Positions 32,276-41,044 of a stretch of 60,634 nt of DNA are shown in pieces (the stretch's first letter is position 1; each line of letters starts with the position of its first letter). The notes beneath the pieces are model-generated. The model saw only the letters and a program-made list of their open reading frames with translations, searched no databases and was not told the DNA's origin. This DNA comes from a virus: positions 1 through 60,634 of IMG/VR virus record IMGVR_UViG_3300033142_002332. One strand, written 5' to 3'. The translations under genes were made by a program, and so were the position numbers.

Positions 32276-32677
32276 ATGGGAAAAGTTGTAACTGGTGCTA
32301 GAGCTATTTTTAGAATTAACGGGCAAAAAATAGCTTATGCATCAAATGTTAGTTATAACGAGAACATAGCTATCGAAGACATTAATGTTTTAGATAAATA
32401 TAACCCCGAAGAACTAGCCGAAACAGGGTACACAGTAGATTTTACTTGTAATGTTTTCGTACAAGAAGAAAGCACAATAAAAGAGCTTGGGTTAATGCCA
32501 AGATTTGAAGAACTAATGACAACAGGAGTCATGACATCAGAAATAATTGACCATAAAACTGAAAAAGTTCTTCTTGTTCTTTCTGGTGTTAAAAGCATAG
32601 GTAGATCTGGAACTATAGACTCTAGAGGAACAGCCACAGAAACTTGGAACTTTAGAGGATTAAAAGAAGAAAGTTAA
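32276..32677 (+). CDS. Tail tube protein
   Basis: 133 residues beginning GKVVTGARAIFRINGQKIAYASNVSYNE, a pattern typical of myovirus inner tail tube proteins, ending with the ETWNFRGLKEE strand. AAAAGGAGATAACA is a strong ribosome site. It would stack in hexameric rings inside the sheath. Normally next to the sheath gene; here they are separated by the 30343 gene. Confidence 0.75.
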   Translation: MGKVVTGARAIFRINGQKIAYASNVSYNENIAIEDINVLDKYNPEELAETGYTVDFTCNVFVQEESTIKELGLMPRFEELMTTGVMTSEIIDHKTEKVLLVLSGVKSIGRSGTIDSRGTATETWNFRGLKEES

Positions 32678-32713
32678 AATAGTTACAACAAAACAAATAA
32701 AGGAAAAACAAAA

Positions 32714-33103
32714 ATGATAGATTTGCCAGTAATGGAACATACATTTGAAATAAATAAAAAAGGAAAAAATGCACAAAAAGTATATACGGGTTCATTTACT
32801 TATAAGAGGCTTTCTATAGGAGATCAATCAAAAGCAGGAATATTAAAAACAAAACTTAACGGTGACCTTATAAACGTTGATCAAGATGTCAATCATTTGC
32901 ACGATATGTTAAGTTGGCTTAGATACGGATTAATAGAATATCCAGAATGGTGGAGAGACTGTAACTTTGGGAATGATCTTTTTGATGTAGACATAATCGA
33001 AGACATTTATAGACAGGTTTTTAAGTTTGAAACCGAGTGGGTAAAAAAGATAAATGAAAACTCTAATTCCTCTACAGAAACTAGCAGTAAAGAGGATAAA
33101 TAG
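32714..33103 (+). CDS. Tail assembly chaperone candidate
   Basis: 129 residues between tail tube and tape measure, the classical site of tail chaperones. The sequence has a beta start (EHTFEINKKGKNAQKVYTGS) and helical acidic C-terminus ending ENSNSSTETSSKED. The next frame overlaps its last 50 bases in the +1 phase, as in many gpG/gpT-like pairs. AAAGGAAAAACAAA is the ribosome site. Confidence 0.6.
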   Translation: MIDLPVMEHTFEINKKGKNAQKVYTGSFTYKRLSIGDQSKAGILKTKLNGDLINVDQDVNHLHDMLSWLRYGLIEYPEWWRDCNFGNDLFDVDIIEDIYRQVFKFETEWVKKINENSNSSTETSSKEDK

Positions 33104-33443
33104 AGATCCTAATTTTTATTTAACTCAATGGTGGTGTAATAAATATAATTTACCACGAAATCATTCCTTATTGTTATCCCTAACCTGGGAAGAGTTATAC
33201 TTCGAATACATCACAGATTTTTATTCCAATAGCCCTGACGACTTAAAAGAAGCTGAGGGGCTATTGGGTTACAAAGAAGGCTCTTGGACTGGTTCTACTT
33301 CTGATAAGCATGAAAAAGATATGAAAGCTAAGTTAAAAAAACTACCGAAGGTTGATTTATCTGAATGGCAAGAAGATGTAGAAAAAGGGAACGATCAATT
33401 TGAGGATACTTTTAACGAGGAGTTAGATGGAAAAAACGATTAA
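33054..33443 (+). CDS. Second tail chaperone-like protein (overlapping frame)
   Basis: 129 residues overlapping the previous gene by 50 bases in the +1 frame. It contains NFYLTQWWCNKYNLPRNHSLLLSLTWEELYFEY (read as two parts around NLPRNHS), a pattern like the second part of split tail chaperones, and an acidic C-terminus. It could be made by its own ATG (33054, weak ribosome site), by reinitiation or by +1 frameshifting; the -1 and -2 frames are closed by stops at 33055 and 33051. It overlaps the tape measure start. Confidence 0.6.
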   Translation: MKTLIPLQKLAVKRINRDPNFYLTQWWCNKYNLPRNHSLLLSLTWEELYFEYITDFYSNSPDDLKEAEGLLGYKEGSWTGSTSDKHEKDMKAKLKKLPKVDLSEWQEDVEKGNDQFEDTFNEELDGKND

Positions 33444-35913
33444 AATATCTGCGGATATAAAAAACGTAAAGAGTAGCCTATCTGAACTTGATGGATTAAT
33501 TAAACAAACTGTTAAACTCCCAAGAAAAATTGACATCCTTGATAAGAATCAAGTTGATGTAATGAAGAAATGGGCTTCTAAACAAATACCTACCGTTAGA
33601 AAAGACCTAATAAAGTTAAAAGATTCAATGAAGGGAATGTCAGACGTAAACCTTTTATTAAAAACTAAAAAAGAAGCTATTAGTTTAGAAAAACAATTAA
33701 AACGACTTGAAAAAATAAAGATAGGTAAATTAGAAGGAACTAAGCCTGGAATGCTTAGTAAGATGCCAGGAATCGGTAAAATGGGCGCATTAGCGATGGG
33801 TGGCCTAGCTGGCCTTGGCGTAATGAGAGGAGTTCAAGGGTACGGCCAAAGAATGACAGAAGTTCCTCAAAGGCTTAGGCTAGCAGGAGCAATGGGAGTA
33901 GATCAATATAAAGGATTTCGTAAACAAGGCGGAGCTTATAGAGGAAAAGAATTAGGATTTGATGTTAACGAAACACTCGAACAAGCAAATAAATTAATAA
34001 GAGCCGTTGGAGATTTAAGAGGATTAACTCAAGTACAAAAAACTGCTCGTGCTTTTGGGATGGATTCAGGCCAAATAACCTCCCAGATGGGAGCGCTAAG
34101 AAAGGCAGGAGGTCAAGAACAAACTCAAAAGAACTTTGCTTTATTAGTTGGTTCAGCTGTATCAAGTAATCTTGACCAAGGCTTGCTTGCTGAGTATATG
34201 GAGGCTACTTCTGGTTTCGTTCAACAAATAGCTACTGAAGGAACAGCTGATACAAAACAATTAATGACGGCAGTAAGTGGAATAGTAAGGCAAGGTGGTT
34301 TATTAGAAGATTCTGCAAGAACAACATCTAGACTTACAAGCGTACATGAAAGCATAAAGCAATCTCAAGGGGCTAAACTTGGATTTTTTGCTCAAGCGTT
34401 TGAGGGCATGCTCGGACCTAAATCTACAGGATCACAGGCGCTCCTTGCTCTTAATCAAGGTTTGTTTGGCGCAAACACATCTAGGTTAACAGCTATAGAT
34501 CCGCAAGAAAGGTCACAATTAGGGTTAGGAGGAGCAGGATTCCAGAGAAGATCTCAGGCAATAACTGAATCTTTTGATCAATTAACTAAAGGAATGGACG
34601 TCTCTTCTAAAGCTTTAATTGCTAGTAAGTTAACTGGAGTTAAAGATGCTGGTGAAGCTTATAACTTTATGAACTCATTAAAACAAGGTAACTATTCAGA
34701 AGAAGAATTAAAACGAAAATACAAAGAAGCAAAAGCTACACCAGAAGAATCAGCAATAAACGATATGAAAACTCTTCTTGATATGAGGTTAAAGACTGTA
34801 GACTCACATAACAAAGAGCATTTGTCTAGGTTAGGTGAAATAATAGCTCCTACTATAGCAGATGTTAAAGCTACTCTTTTAGATATAGAAGACGCTACAT
34901 TAACACCAATACTTAGAGAGCTTTCATCTAACTTACCGCAAATGGTGGAATTTCTTGGTTCATTAGTAAAACATTTTACAGGTGACGAAGGGTTTTTAGG
35001 TAAAATAGGTAAAGGCCTAGCTAATCTTATTACAGGCGGCGAAGTGTCTAGAGTAGAAAAGGAACTTAAAGATCTACAGAAAAAAAGTCTGTTAAGTGAC
35101 TTAAGAGAAAAAAAAGTACAAAGGCCTCTTAGAGAATCTTTGCAAAATCTTAAAGCACCTTCTTCTAACTTAACTACAAGAGATGTAAGAAGAATAGAGA
35201 AAGGAATGTCACAAGCTACTCCTGAACAGGTAGAAACTATTAAAAAACAAGCTTGGGAAAAAATAGCTGTTACTACATTAGACATAGCAAGGAGTAGAAA
35301 AGAAGGAAAAGAAATAAATGAAGGTCAATCAGTACAATCTATACTTAATGCTTGGAAGTTACTCCCTAAAAATACTGATAGGCCTAAAAAATTAACCAGC
35401 ATAATGGGCGATGTTTTAAAAATAACTAAAGGCGATCCAGAATTAGAAAAACACTGGGAAAATGTAACAAAACAAATAAAACAAAAATCTAAAAAAGATG
35501 GTAGGGAATTAGATTTAAGCTCTAATGCTCTTAACATTAGAAAAGATGACATTCAAAGTAGGGAATTAGATTTAAGCTCTAATGCTCTTAACATTAGAAA
35601 AGATGACATTCAAAGTACAGAGTCTGCCTTAATACCTCAGGTTGAATTGCCTAGAAGTGATATTGAAAATATAGAGAAAAGAAAAATCACACAAGAATCA
35701 GCACAATCTCAAGAAAGTAAAGAAAAGAGCAATTCTAGCTTAGACTCTAGAATATCAAAATTAGCTAATTCAGTAGAAAAATTAATAAGAACAGTAGACG
35801 TCAATACTAAATCTACAGATGATAATACTAGAGAAAAAAAGCCTACATCTCAAGGCTTTATAAAGTATCAGCCTGGAACAGTGGGCGGTTCTTTTGGAAC
35901 TAGGAGAAGCTGA
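33427..35913 (+). CDS. Tape measure protein
   Basis: 828 residues, the longest helical protein of the tail region, in the normal position. A coiled-coil start (KDLIKLKDSMKGM, KEAISLEKQLKRLEKI) is followed by a glycine-rich hydrophobic stretch (~residues 115-140, GIGKMGALAMGGLAGLGVM), long helical repeats, another hydrophobic segment near GKIGKGLANLITGG, and a charged C-terminus. A perfect 57-bp duplication (19 residues) lies near residue 695-730. At about 0.15 nm per residue the tail would be near 120 nm (inference). Confidence 0.8.
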   Translation: MEKTIKISADIKNVKSSLSELDGLIKQTVKLPRKIDILDKNQVDVMKKWASKQIPTVRKDLIKLKDSMKGMSDVNLLLKTKKEAISLEKQLKRLEKIKIGKLEGTKPGMLSKMPGIGKMGALAMGGLAGLGVMRGVQGYGQRMTEVPQRLRLAGAMGVDQYKGFRKQGGAYRGKELGFDVNETLEQANKLIRAVGDLRGLTQVQKTARAFGMDSGQITSQMGALRKAGGQEQTQKNFALLVGSAVSSNLDQGLLAEYMEATSGFVQQIATEGTADTKQLMTAVSGIVRQGGLLEDSARTTSRLTSVHESIKQSQGAKLGFFAQAFEGMLGPKSTGSQALLALNQGLFGANTSRLTAIDPQERSQLGLGGAGFQRRSQAITESFDQLTKGMDVSSKALIASKLTGVKDAGEAYNFMNSLKQGNYSEEELKRKYKEAKATPEESAINDMKTLLDMRLKTVDSHNKEHLSRLGEIIAPTIADVKATLLDIEDATLTPILRELSSNLPQMVEFLGSLVKHFTGDEGFLGKIGKGLANLITGGEVSRVEKELKDLQKKSLLSDLREKKVQRPLRESLQNLKAPSSNLTTRDVRRIEKGMSQATPEQVETIKKQAWEKIAVTTLDIARSRKEGKEINEGQSVQSILNAWKLLPKNTDRPKKLTSIMGDVLKITKGDPELEKHWENVTKQIKQKSKKDGRELDLSSNALNIRKDDIQSRELDLSSNALNIRKDDIQSTESALIPQVELPRSDIENIEKRKITQESAQSQESKEKSNSSLDSRISKLANSVEKLIRTVDVNTKSTDDNTREKKPTSQGFIKYQPGTVGGSFGTRRS
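35503..35616 (+). repeat. Perfect 57-bp tandem duplication in tape measure gene
   Basis: Two identical 57-bp copies (35503-35559 and 35560-35616), each encoding 19 residues beginning RELDLSSNALNIRKDD. Identity at the DNA level, including third codon positions, means the duplication is recent or kept identical by recombination; it stays in frame. Confidence 0.95.
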
Positions 35914-37379
35914 TGGCAAATACTTTTGGATCAGGTGATTTATCAGGAGGAAACAATAAAGGTGTTAGGGTTCCTGTAAGTACAGTTAGTGCATGTAGGG
36001 TTGTTGTCTATAGCTACAGAAACAGGGTTGTTACTGGGAGCGTAGCAGAAACCACATCCAACAGAATAGAAATACAAAAAGAAATGCTGTCTTATGAATA
36101 TACTAAGAATATAGGTTCTCCCTCTGGATCTTTTACATTTCAAGTAACAGCTAACAAGAACTGGAAAGCTGTTATTTCTCCAGGTGACTGGGTTGTAGTT
36201 TACTTATCAAATGAAGGTAAAGAGCATAAAAGACTGCTAGGCAATGTAGATAGGGTTTCTCAGTTTACAACTAGAAACGACAAGGGGTTATTAGAAACTA
36301 GCTACGTTATATCTGGTAGAGATTTCGGCAAAGTATTTGAAACAACTAACATATGGTTTCATCCTTTAAATACAACTAAATTAATATTACCAGTTATCCT
36401 TCTAAAAGGAAGCCCTGATACATTAATAAACAAGCTGTTAGGTCTATTTTTAGGTAAAGATATTCCAATCAAGGCATTATTAAAACAAATACAATTATTC
36501 CAGTATCAGGTGCTTCCTATAGGGTTAGCTCTTGAGCTTGGAGCTACAGGAATTAGTTTTTATGATATTTTACAGAAAAACACTCAAAAATTACAGGGTA
36601 AAAAAGTAATTGATAATTTATCTACGATACAAGGAGATATATGGAGCATATTAAAATCTAACAGTAACGATGTAGTAAACGAATTATATACTGAACTTAT
36701 AGATGGCAAACCTACGATAACATTGAGAACAAAACCTTTTGCTAAAAAATCTATTACTAATGGTCCGACTAGTGATATTAATTATTTTTTAGATTTGGAT
36801 CAGGTTATAGTAAAAGGAGCAGATATTATTGGAAGTGATTTAGGGACTTCTGATGAAGACAGGTTTAATTTATTTTTAATGACTGCTAATGCTGATTTCC
36901 TTGGCGTTTCACAACTTGCTAGTCAGCTTAGACCTAACTGGCCTAACATTCAACAAGCATCAATTCAAAGGTATGGTCTTAGGATAATGTATGTCGATAC
37001 AGATTTTGCTTTAGTAAGTGGAGATGGCAAAAATGAGAAAATTAAACCAGAATTGTTAAGAGAGTGGAATGAATTGCTATATCATTTTTACAACAACGCT
37101 ATTTTTCTTGAAGCTGGAACGATTGAGTTAGAAAAAGCTAACCCTAATATTAAGGTAGGAAAAACCCTCATCATACAACAATCACAGATAAACCAAAATA
37201 AAATATTTTATATAGAAGGTTATAGCGATAACTGGAGCTATCCTGGAAACTGGAAACAATCTCTCCAGTTAACAAGAGGTCAGTATCTTGTTAAAGGCAG
37301 TGAAAAATTTACTTATACAATAGACTCTAAAGATAAAGTTTATACTGGTCAAACAGTTTACAGTAAAGTAGTAAGGTAG
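35913..37379 (+). CDS. Baseplate hub protein
   Basis: 488 residues directly after the tape measure (one-base overlap). Strand-rich start (SACRVVVYSYRNRVVTGS), SGSFTFQVTANKNWKAVISPGDWVVVYLS and YVISGRDFGKVFETTNIW are typical of gp44/gp27-like hub proteins, which form the trimeric cap above the spike. C-terminal NPNIKVGKTLIIQQSQINQNKIFYIEGYSDNW, read in two parts, also fits. Placement before the spike gene supports it. Confidence 0.65.
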   Translation: MANTFGSGDLSGGNNKGVRVPVSTVSACRVVVYSYRNRVVTGSVAETTSNRIEIQKEMLSYEYTKNIGSPSGSFTFQVTANKNWKAVISPGDWVVVYLSNEGKEHKRLLGNVDRVSQFTTRNDKGLLETSYVISGRDFGKVFETTNIWFHPLNTTKLILPVILLKGSPDTLINKLLGLFLGKDIPIKALLKQIQLFQYQVLPIGLALELGATGISFYDILQKNTQKLQGKKVIDNLSTIQGDIWSILKSNSNDVVNELYTELIDGKPTITLRTKPFAKKSITNGPTSDINYFLDLDQVIVKGADIIGSDLGTSDEDRFNLFLMTANADFLGVSQLASQLRPNWPNIQQASIQRYGLRIMYVDTDFALVSGDGKNEKIKPELLREWNELLYHFYNNAIFLEAGTIELEKANPNIKVGKTLIIQQSQINQNKIFYIEGYSDNWSYPGNWKQSLQLTRGQYLVKGSEKFTYTIDSKDKVYTGQTVYSKVVR

Positions 37380-37427
37380 TTTTTGTTTTTTAATTGTTTA
37401 AACAACATATAAAAAATAAGGAAACAA

Positions 37428-38285
37428 ATGAAAATAGATCCGACAAAGAATACTCTTATATGTGGAGATAATGTGAAATGGTTAAATTGGACACCTAATA
37501 ATTCAATAGATTTATGTTATATAGATCCTCCATTTTTCACTAATAAGGATTATGGAGAATTTAAAGATAAGTTCAAGGATATTAAAGAATACATAGAATG
37601 GATGAGGCCTAGAATAGAATTAATACATAAGAAATTAAAAGATACAGGTTCTATATTTCTTCATTGTGATTGGCATGCTTCACATCGACTTAGAGTTTTA
37701 TTAGATGATATTTTTGGAGAGAAGAATTTTATTAATGAGATTATTTGGTATTATGGACAAAGAAATTTAAAACATATTAAACATATCAATAGAAAACATG
37801 ATAGTATATTTTGGTACTATAGGACAGATAAATATGTTTATAATGAGCTTAGAACAAAATATACTATAGAAGAAATTAGATCTTGGAGAGGGACAAAAAC
37901 AGATTTAAAAGGTGAATATTATTTAGAAAACGCGGGAAAAAATAAACCTAGATATAAAAGATATGTAACAGATATTTTGAAAGATGGGAAATTATTAGAC
38001 GATGTATGGAAAATAAGAATATTAGGGTCTAACAGCTCTGAACGCATCGGCTACCCCACCCAAAAACCAGAATCATTAATCAAACGCATAGTTGAATGTG
38101 CATCAAATCCAGGCGATATGGTTTTGGATTGTTTTTCAGGTGGAGGAACTACTGCGAAAGTATGTGCTGATTTAAATAGGAAGTTTATAGTTGGTGATGT
38201 CTCCTCTAAAGCTATTGAAATAACTAATAAAAGATTAGATGAGAAATGTTCAAATGTTACTTATGAAACTAAGATAATAAAATGA
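37428..38285 (+). CDS. Beta-class DNA methyltransferase (N6-adenine or N4-cytosine)
   Basis: 285 residues. Catalytic motif DPPF at ~residue 33 precedes the SAM-binding motif DCFSGGGTT at ~residue 233, the order of the beta class. Other matches: GSIFLHCDWHASHRLRVLLDDIFG, RIGYPTQKPESLIKRIVECASNPGD (two parts). It methylates phage or host DNA, probably to evade restriction. It lies between hub and spike genes and overlaps the spike start (ATGA), so it is an inserted but well integrated accessory gene. Confidence 0.88.
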   Translation: MKIDPTKNTLICGDNVKWLNWTPNNSIDLCYIDPPFFTNKDYGEFKDKFKDIKEYIEWMRPRIELIHKKLKDTGSIFLHCDWHASHRLRVLLDDIFGEKNFINEIIWYYGQRNLKHIKHINRKHDSIFWYYRTDKYVYNELRTKYTIEEIRSWRGTKTDLKGEYYLENAGKNKPRYKRYVTDILKDGKLLDDVWKIRILGSNSSERIGYPTQKPESLIKRIVECASNPGDMVLDCFSGGGTTAKVCADLNRKFIVGDVSSKAIEITNKRLDEKCSNVTYETKIIK

Positions 38286-39412
38286 ATTTATTTAATGGAC
38301 ATATGCAAAGTAGTGGAATAAAAAGGTATTCTGATTCTCCTGTACCAAATAAGCTATGGGGAATTATAAAAGGACAGATTGAAAAAATAATTTTAATTGA
38401 TGACAACGAAAATAATACTTTTGAATATTTTGGTGTTAAATCTGTTCAATATGTAATTAGAATAATTGGATCTCAGAATGATGGTCTTTTTATTAAAAGC
38501 GTTATTGATAGTTCTAACTTAGGCGGGAAACATAATTACTCTGAAGTTGTTAGAGAGGGTGATAAAGCTAAAAGTGGTCCGTATTCTAGCAATGTAGGAC
38601 TTGGAGATGATAAAGATCCAAGTAAAAAACATGGAGATATGGTTTTGGTTGCTTTTATAAACGGAAACCAAGATTCAGGTGTAATTATATCAGGATTTCC
38701 TCATCCTAAAAATGAAAGAACAGGTCCCAATAAAAATGATGGAATTAGAAAAATATCAGAGTTTAATGGAATAGAATCTCATATAGATAAAAATTCTAAT
38801 TTTAGGTTAAGACATCGAGGCAGAAAAAATGGAGATGGAAAGATAGAAAATGAAAAAGGAGTAGGCACAGAATTAATATTATTTGAAAATGGAGATATTC
38901 AAATAGATTTATACGGAAAATCTGATGATGATATAAGTAAATCTATTGATGAACAGACAAAAGACTTTAGGATTAGATTAACAAAAGAAGATAAAAAACT
39001 TGAAGCTTTTATAAATGAAAATGAAATAACTGTAGACGAATTAGGTATTAATATAACTGATAAAAACAAAAATAAAATAATTACAAACAAAAACGGTGTT
39101 GATATAGAGGACTTAAGCTCTAATAAAGCAACTATGGATAACAATGGAATAAAAATTAAAGAAAATAACGGAGGAGAGTTAAATCTATCTGGAAGTAAAG
39201 TAGCTTTAGGTTTTGGCTCTATCGAAGTTTTAGATAATATAAGTAAGTTAGCACAGGAAGCTGGAAAACTAGCACAAGAAGATTCTCTTCATATACATCC
39301 TACAGGAGTTGGTCCTAGCGGACCTCCTACAAATTCTGCTTCTTATGTAGCAATTAAAGCTGCATGTGATACAATTGAAGTTTTAATTAACAATATAAAG
39401 GGGTCTTTATAA
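38282..39412 (+). CDS. Baseplate spike protein (gpV/gp5-like)
   Basis: 376 residues. The N-terminal half has an OB-fold-like region (GDMVLVAFINGNQDSGVIISGFPHP), followed by a repetitive beta region of DxNGI/DENxI-type turns (ITVDELGINITDKNKNKI, GVDIEDLSSNKATMDNNGIKI), typical of a triple-stranded beta-helix spike. The C-terminus SLHIHPTGVGPSGPPTN is a known spike-like ending. It would pierce the outer envelope during contraction. Translationally coupled to the upstream methyltransferase. Confidence 0.75.
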   Translation: MNLFNGHMQSSGIKRYSDSPVPNKLWGIIKGQIEKIILIDDNENNTFEYFGVKSVQYVIRIIGSQNDGLFIKSVIDSSNLGGKHNYSEVVREGDKAKSGPYSSNVGLGDDKDPSKKHGDMVLVAFINGNQDSGVIISGFPHPKNERTGPNKNDGIRKISEFNGIESHIDKNSNFRLRHRGRKNGDGKIENEKGVGTELILFENGDIQIDLYGKSDDDISKSIDEQTKDFRIRLTKEDKKLEAFINENEITVDELGINITDKNKNKIITNKNGVDIEDLSSNKATMDNNGIKIKENNGGELNLSGSKVALGFGSIEVLDNISKLAQEAGKLAQEDSLHIHPTGVGPSGPPTNSASYVAIKAACDTIEVLINNIKGSL

Positions 39413-39413
39413 A

Positions 39414-39953
39414 ATGATTTTAACAGATACTAAAATTAAAGAAAACATAGAAAAAGGTTTAATTGTTATAGCTCCTTATAAAGAGGAATGCTTAGGATCT
39501 AATAGTTATGATGTTCATATTGGAGACACTTTAGCTACTTATGTAGATGTTAATCTTGATTCAAAAAGACATAATAAGATTGATGTTTTTAAAATTCCAC
39601 ATGACGGATTTGTTTTAAATCCTAATGAATTTTATTTAGGTGTTACAAAAGAACACACTGAAACCCATAAACATGTTCCTTTTTTGGAAGGCAAGTCTAG
39701 TGTTGGACGATTAGGCATTAATATACATGTAACTGCTGGTAAGGGAGATGTTGGCTTTTGTAACACATGGACTTTAGAATTATCTGTTAAAAAGCGTGTT
39801 CGTATTTATTCTGGCATGTTAATTGGGCAGTTGGTATTTTTTGAAATATCTGGTGACGTTAGTGTGCCTTATAATAAAAAGAATTCTGCAAAATATACAA
39901 AAAAAACAAATATGCCAGTAGAATCTATGATGTGGAAAAACTTTGTAAAGTAA
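39414..39953 (+). CDS. dcd: dCTP deaminase (dUTPase superfamily)
   Basis: 179 residues. LTDTKIKENIEKGLIVIAPY and SNSYDVHIGDTL match the N-terminus of dCTP deaminases, and EGKSSVGRLGINIHVTAGKGDVGFCNTWTLEL has the family's Ser/Arg phosphate-binding and catalytic Glu positions (Glu ~121). The enzyme converts dCTP to dUTP on the way to dTTP, or to dUMP if bifunctional. It suits an AT-rich genome with high thymidine demand. It sits one base after the spike stop inside the baseplate operon, an unusual place for nucleotide metabolism. Confidence 0.85.
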   Translation: MILTDTKIKENIEKGLIVIAPYKEECLGSNSYDVHIGDTLATYVDVNLDSKRHNKIDVFKIPHDGFVLNPNEFYLGVTKEHTETHKHVPFLEGKSSVGRLGINIHVTAGKGDVGFCNTWTLELSVKKRVRIYSGMLIGQLVFFEISGDVSVPYNKKNSAKYTKKTNMPVESMMWKNFVK

Positions 39954-39956
39954 TAC

Positions 39957-40517
39957 ATGCCAATTGATGACTTAAGTACGTGGCAAACAACTATGGCAGA
40001 TATTCCTAAAGTATCAGATAATAGTTGGGCTACAAATTTTTCTAATTGGACTGATGAAAGAGTAACTGGAAAAGCTCAATTAACAGGAGTAATAACAACT
40101 AATTTTCCTTTTTCTTTTAACAAGACTATTTTTAAAAACTCTTTATTAACAATATCTTCATCTGTTGATGTTTTAATAGCAGCAAATAACTTTGCGTCTG
40201 TTTGGGAGACAGCTATTTTAGCATCTTTATTTTTAAATGTTATGCCAGGGGATAACTTTGGTGTTCCAACTCCTGCGACTATTTGGAGTTCAATAACTTC
40301 TTCTTTAATTGATATACCTAGCATATCAGTAGCAAAAGCACTTTTAATAGCAGGGTTAACAGGATCATCTCCAGTTAGTGATCCTTTAGATTCTGTTTTC
40401 CCTGAAGCTTTTAGGAGTGCTTTTTTATCTTTAACTGGTACGGTAACAGGCTTAAATAGCCTACCTCCTCCTTCAGGCCCCCAGCCTTTAATTGTAGCAT
40501 CTGTTTCTTTACTATAA
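39957..40517 (+). CDS. Baseplate-region hypothetical protein
   Basis: 186 residues, Ser/Thr and hydrophobic rich with unusually few charges (FKNSLLTISSSVDVLIAANNF, VAKALLIAGLTGSSPVSDPL). No charged transmembrane topology or signal is clear. It starts three bases after dcd. Position between spike and the gp25/J proteins suggests a baseplate component. No family recognised. Confidence 0.5.
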   Translation: MPIDDLSTWQTTMADIPKVSDNSWATNFSNWTDERVTGKAQLTGVITTNFPFSFNKTIFKNSLLTISSSVDVLIAANNFASVWETAILASLFLNVMPGDNFGVPTPATIWSSITSSLIDIPSISVAKALLIAGLTGSSPVSDPLDSVFPEAFRSAFLSLTGTVTGLNSLPPPSGPQPLIVASVSLL

Positions 40518-40582
40518 TAAAAACTGTTAATATTTTATAAATAACTTAGTTAACTATTATATTATAAAAATTAAATAAATTG

Positions 40583-40591
40583 TGATATGAT
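40583..40591 (+). promoter_or_regulatory. Candidate extended -10 promoter at island start
   Basis: TG-A-TATGAT is a good extended -10 box in the 148-base gap after the 39957 gene, in front of the island of damaged genes. No clear -35. Confidence 0.35.
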
Positions 40592-40698
40592 GTTTAAAGT
40601 CGTAGTTTATTGGATCGATAAAATAATAAAACATAAACAACGAAATGTGTAATAAATAAAAAATCATGAATAATACAACAAACAAAATGAAAGGTAAT

Positions 40699-40998
40699 AT
40701 GAATAATACACCGGAAAAGAAAAGAGGGTCAAAAATATTTTTTACTTCCGACACACACTTTGGTCAACAAAGAACATTAGAATTATCAAAACGCCCTTTT
40801 AAAACGGTTGAAGAGATGGATGAAACCATGGTTTTGAGCTGGAATTCTAAAGTTAAAAAAGAGGATACAGTTTTCCATTTGGGTGATTTTGGAAAACCTT
40901 CAGTTATCACCCAATTAAAAGCAAGATGTTCAAGGCTTAATATACGATGGCATAATGTTTTAGAAGGGTGTATTAGTGAGTCTTTAAGTAGGATATGA
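40699..40998 (+). pseudogene. Truncated calcineurin-like phosphoesterase
   Basis: About 99 residues. KIFFTSDTHFGQ and EDTVFHLGDFG are the first two metal-binding motifs of small metallophosphoesterases, with KRPFKTVEEMDETMVLSWN between them. The GNHD motif and all later histidines are absent; the last ~25 residues (CSRLNIRWHNVLEGC...) do not fit the family. So the 3' part was lost or replaced and activity is unlikely. AAAGG precedes ATG 40699; an in-frame ATG at 40666 belongs to a leader (MNNTTNK) like that of the repeats at 12.1-12.6 kb. Confidence 0.65.
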
Positions 40999-41044
40999 TG
41001 AGATAGGAATATATTATAAAAAACAAATTAAAAGAAAGAAAACA

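Noticed and set aside
33043-33049. A-AAA-AAG slippery heptamer as a -1 frameshift site for the tail chaperone
   Set aside because: The -1 frame meets TGA at 33055 and the -2 frame TAA at 33051, so neither shift reaches the 33054 frame.
34692-35285. 197-codon minus-strand open frame
   Set aside because: Lies wholly inside the tape measure gene and has only low-complexity Ser/Leu-rich translation; a shadow of biased codon use.
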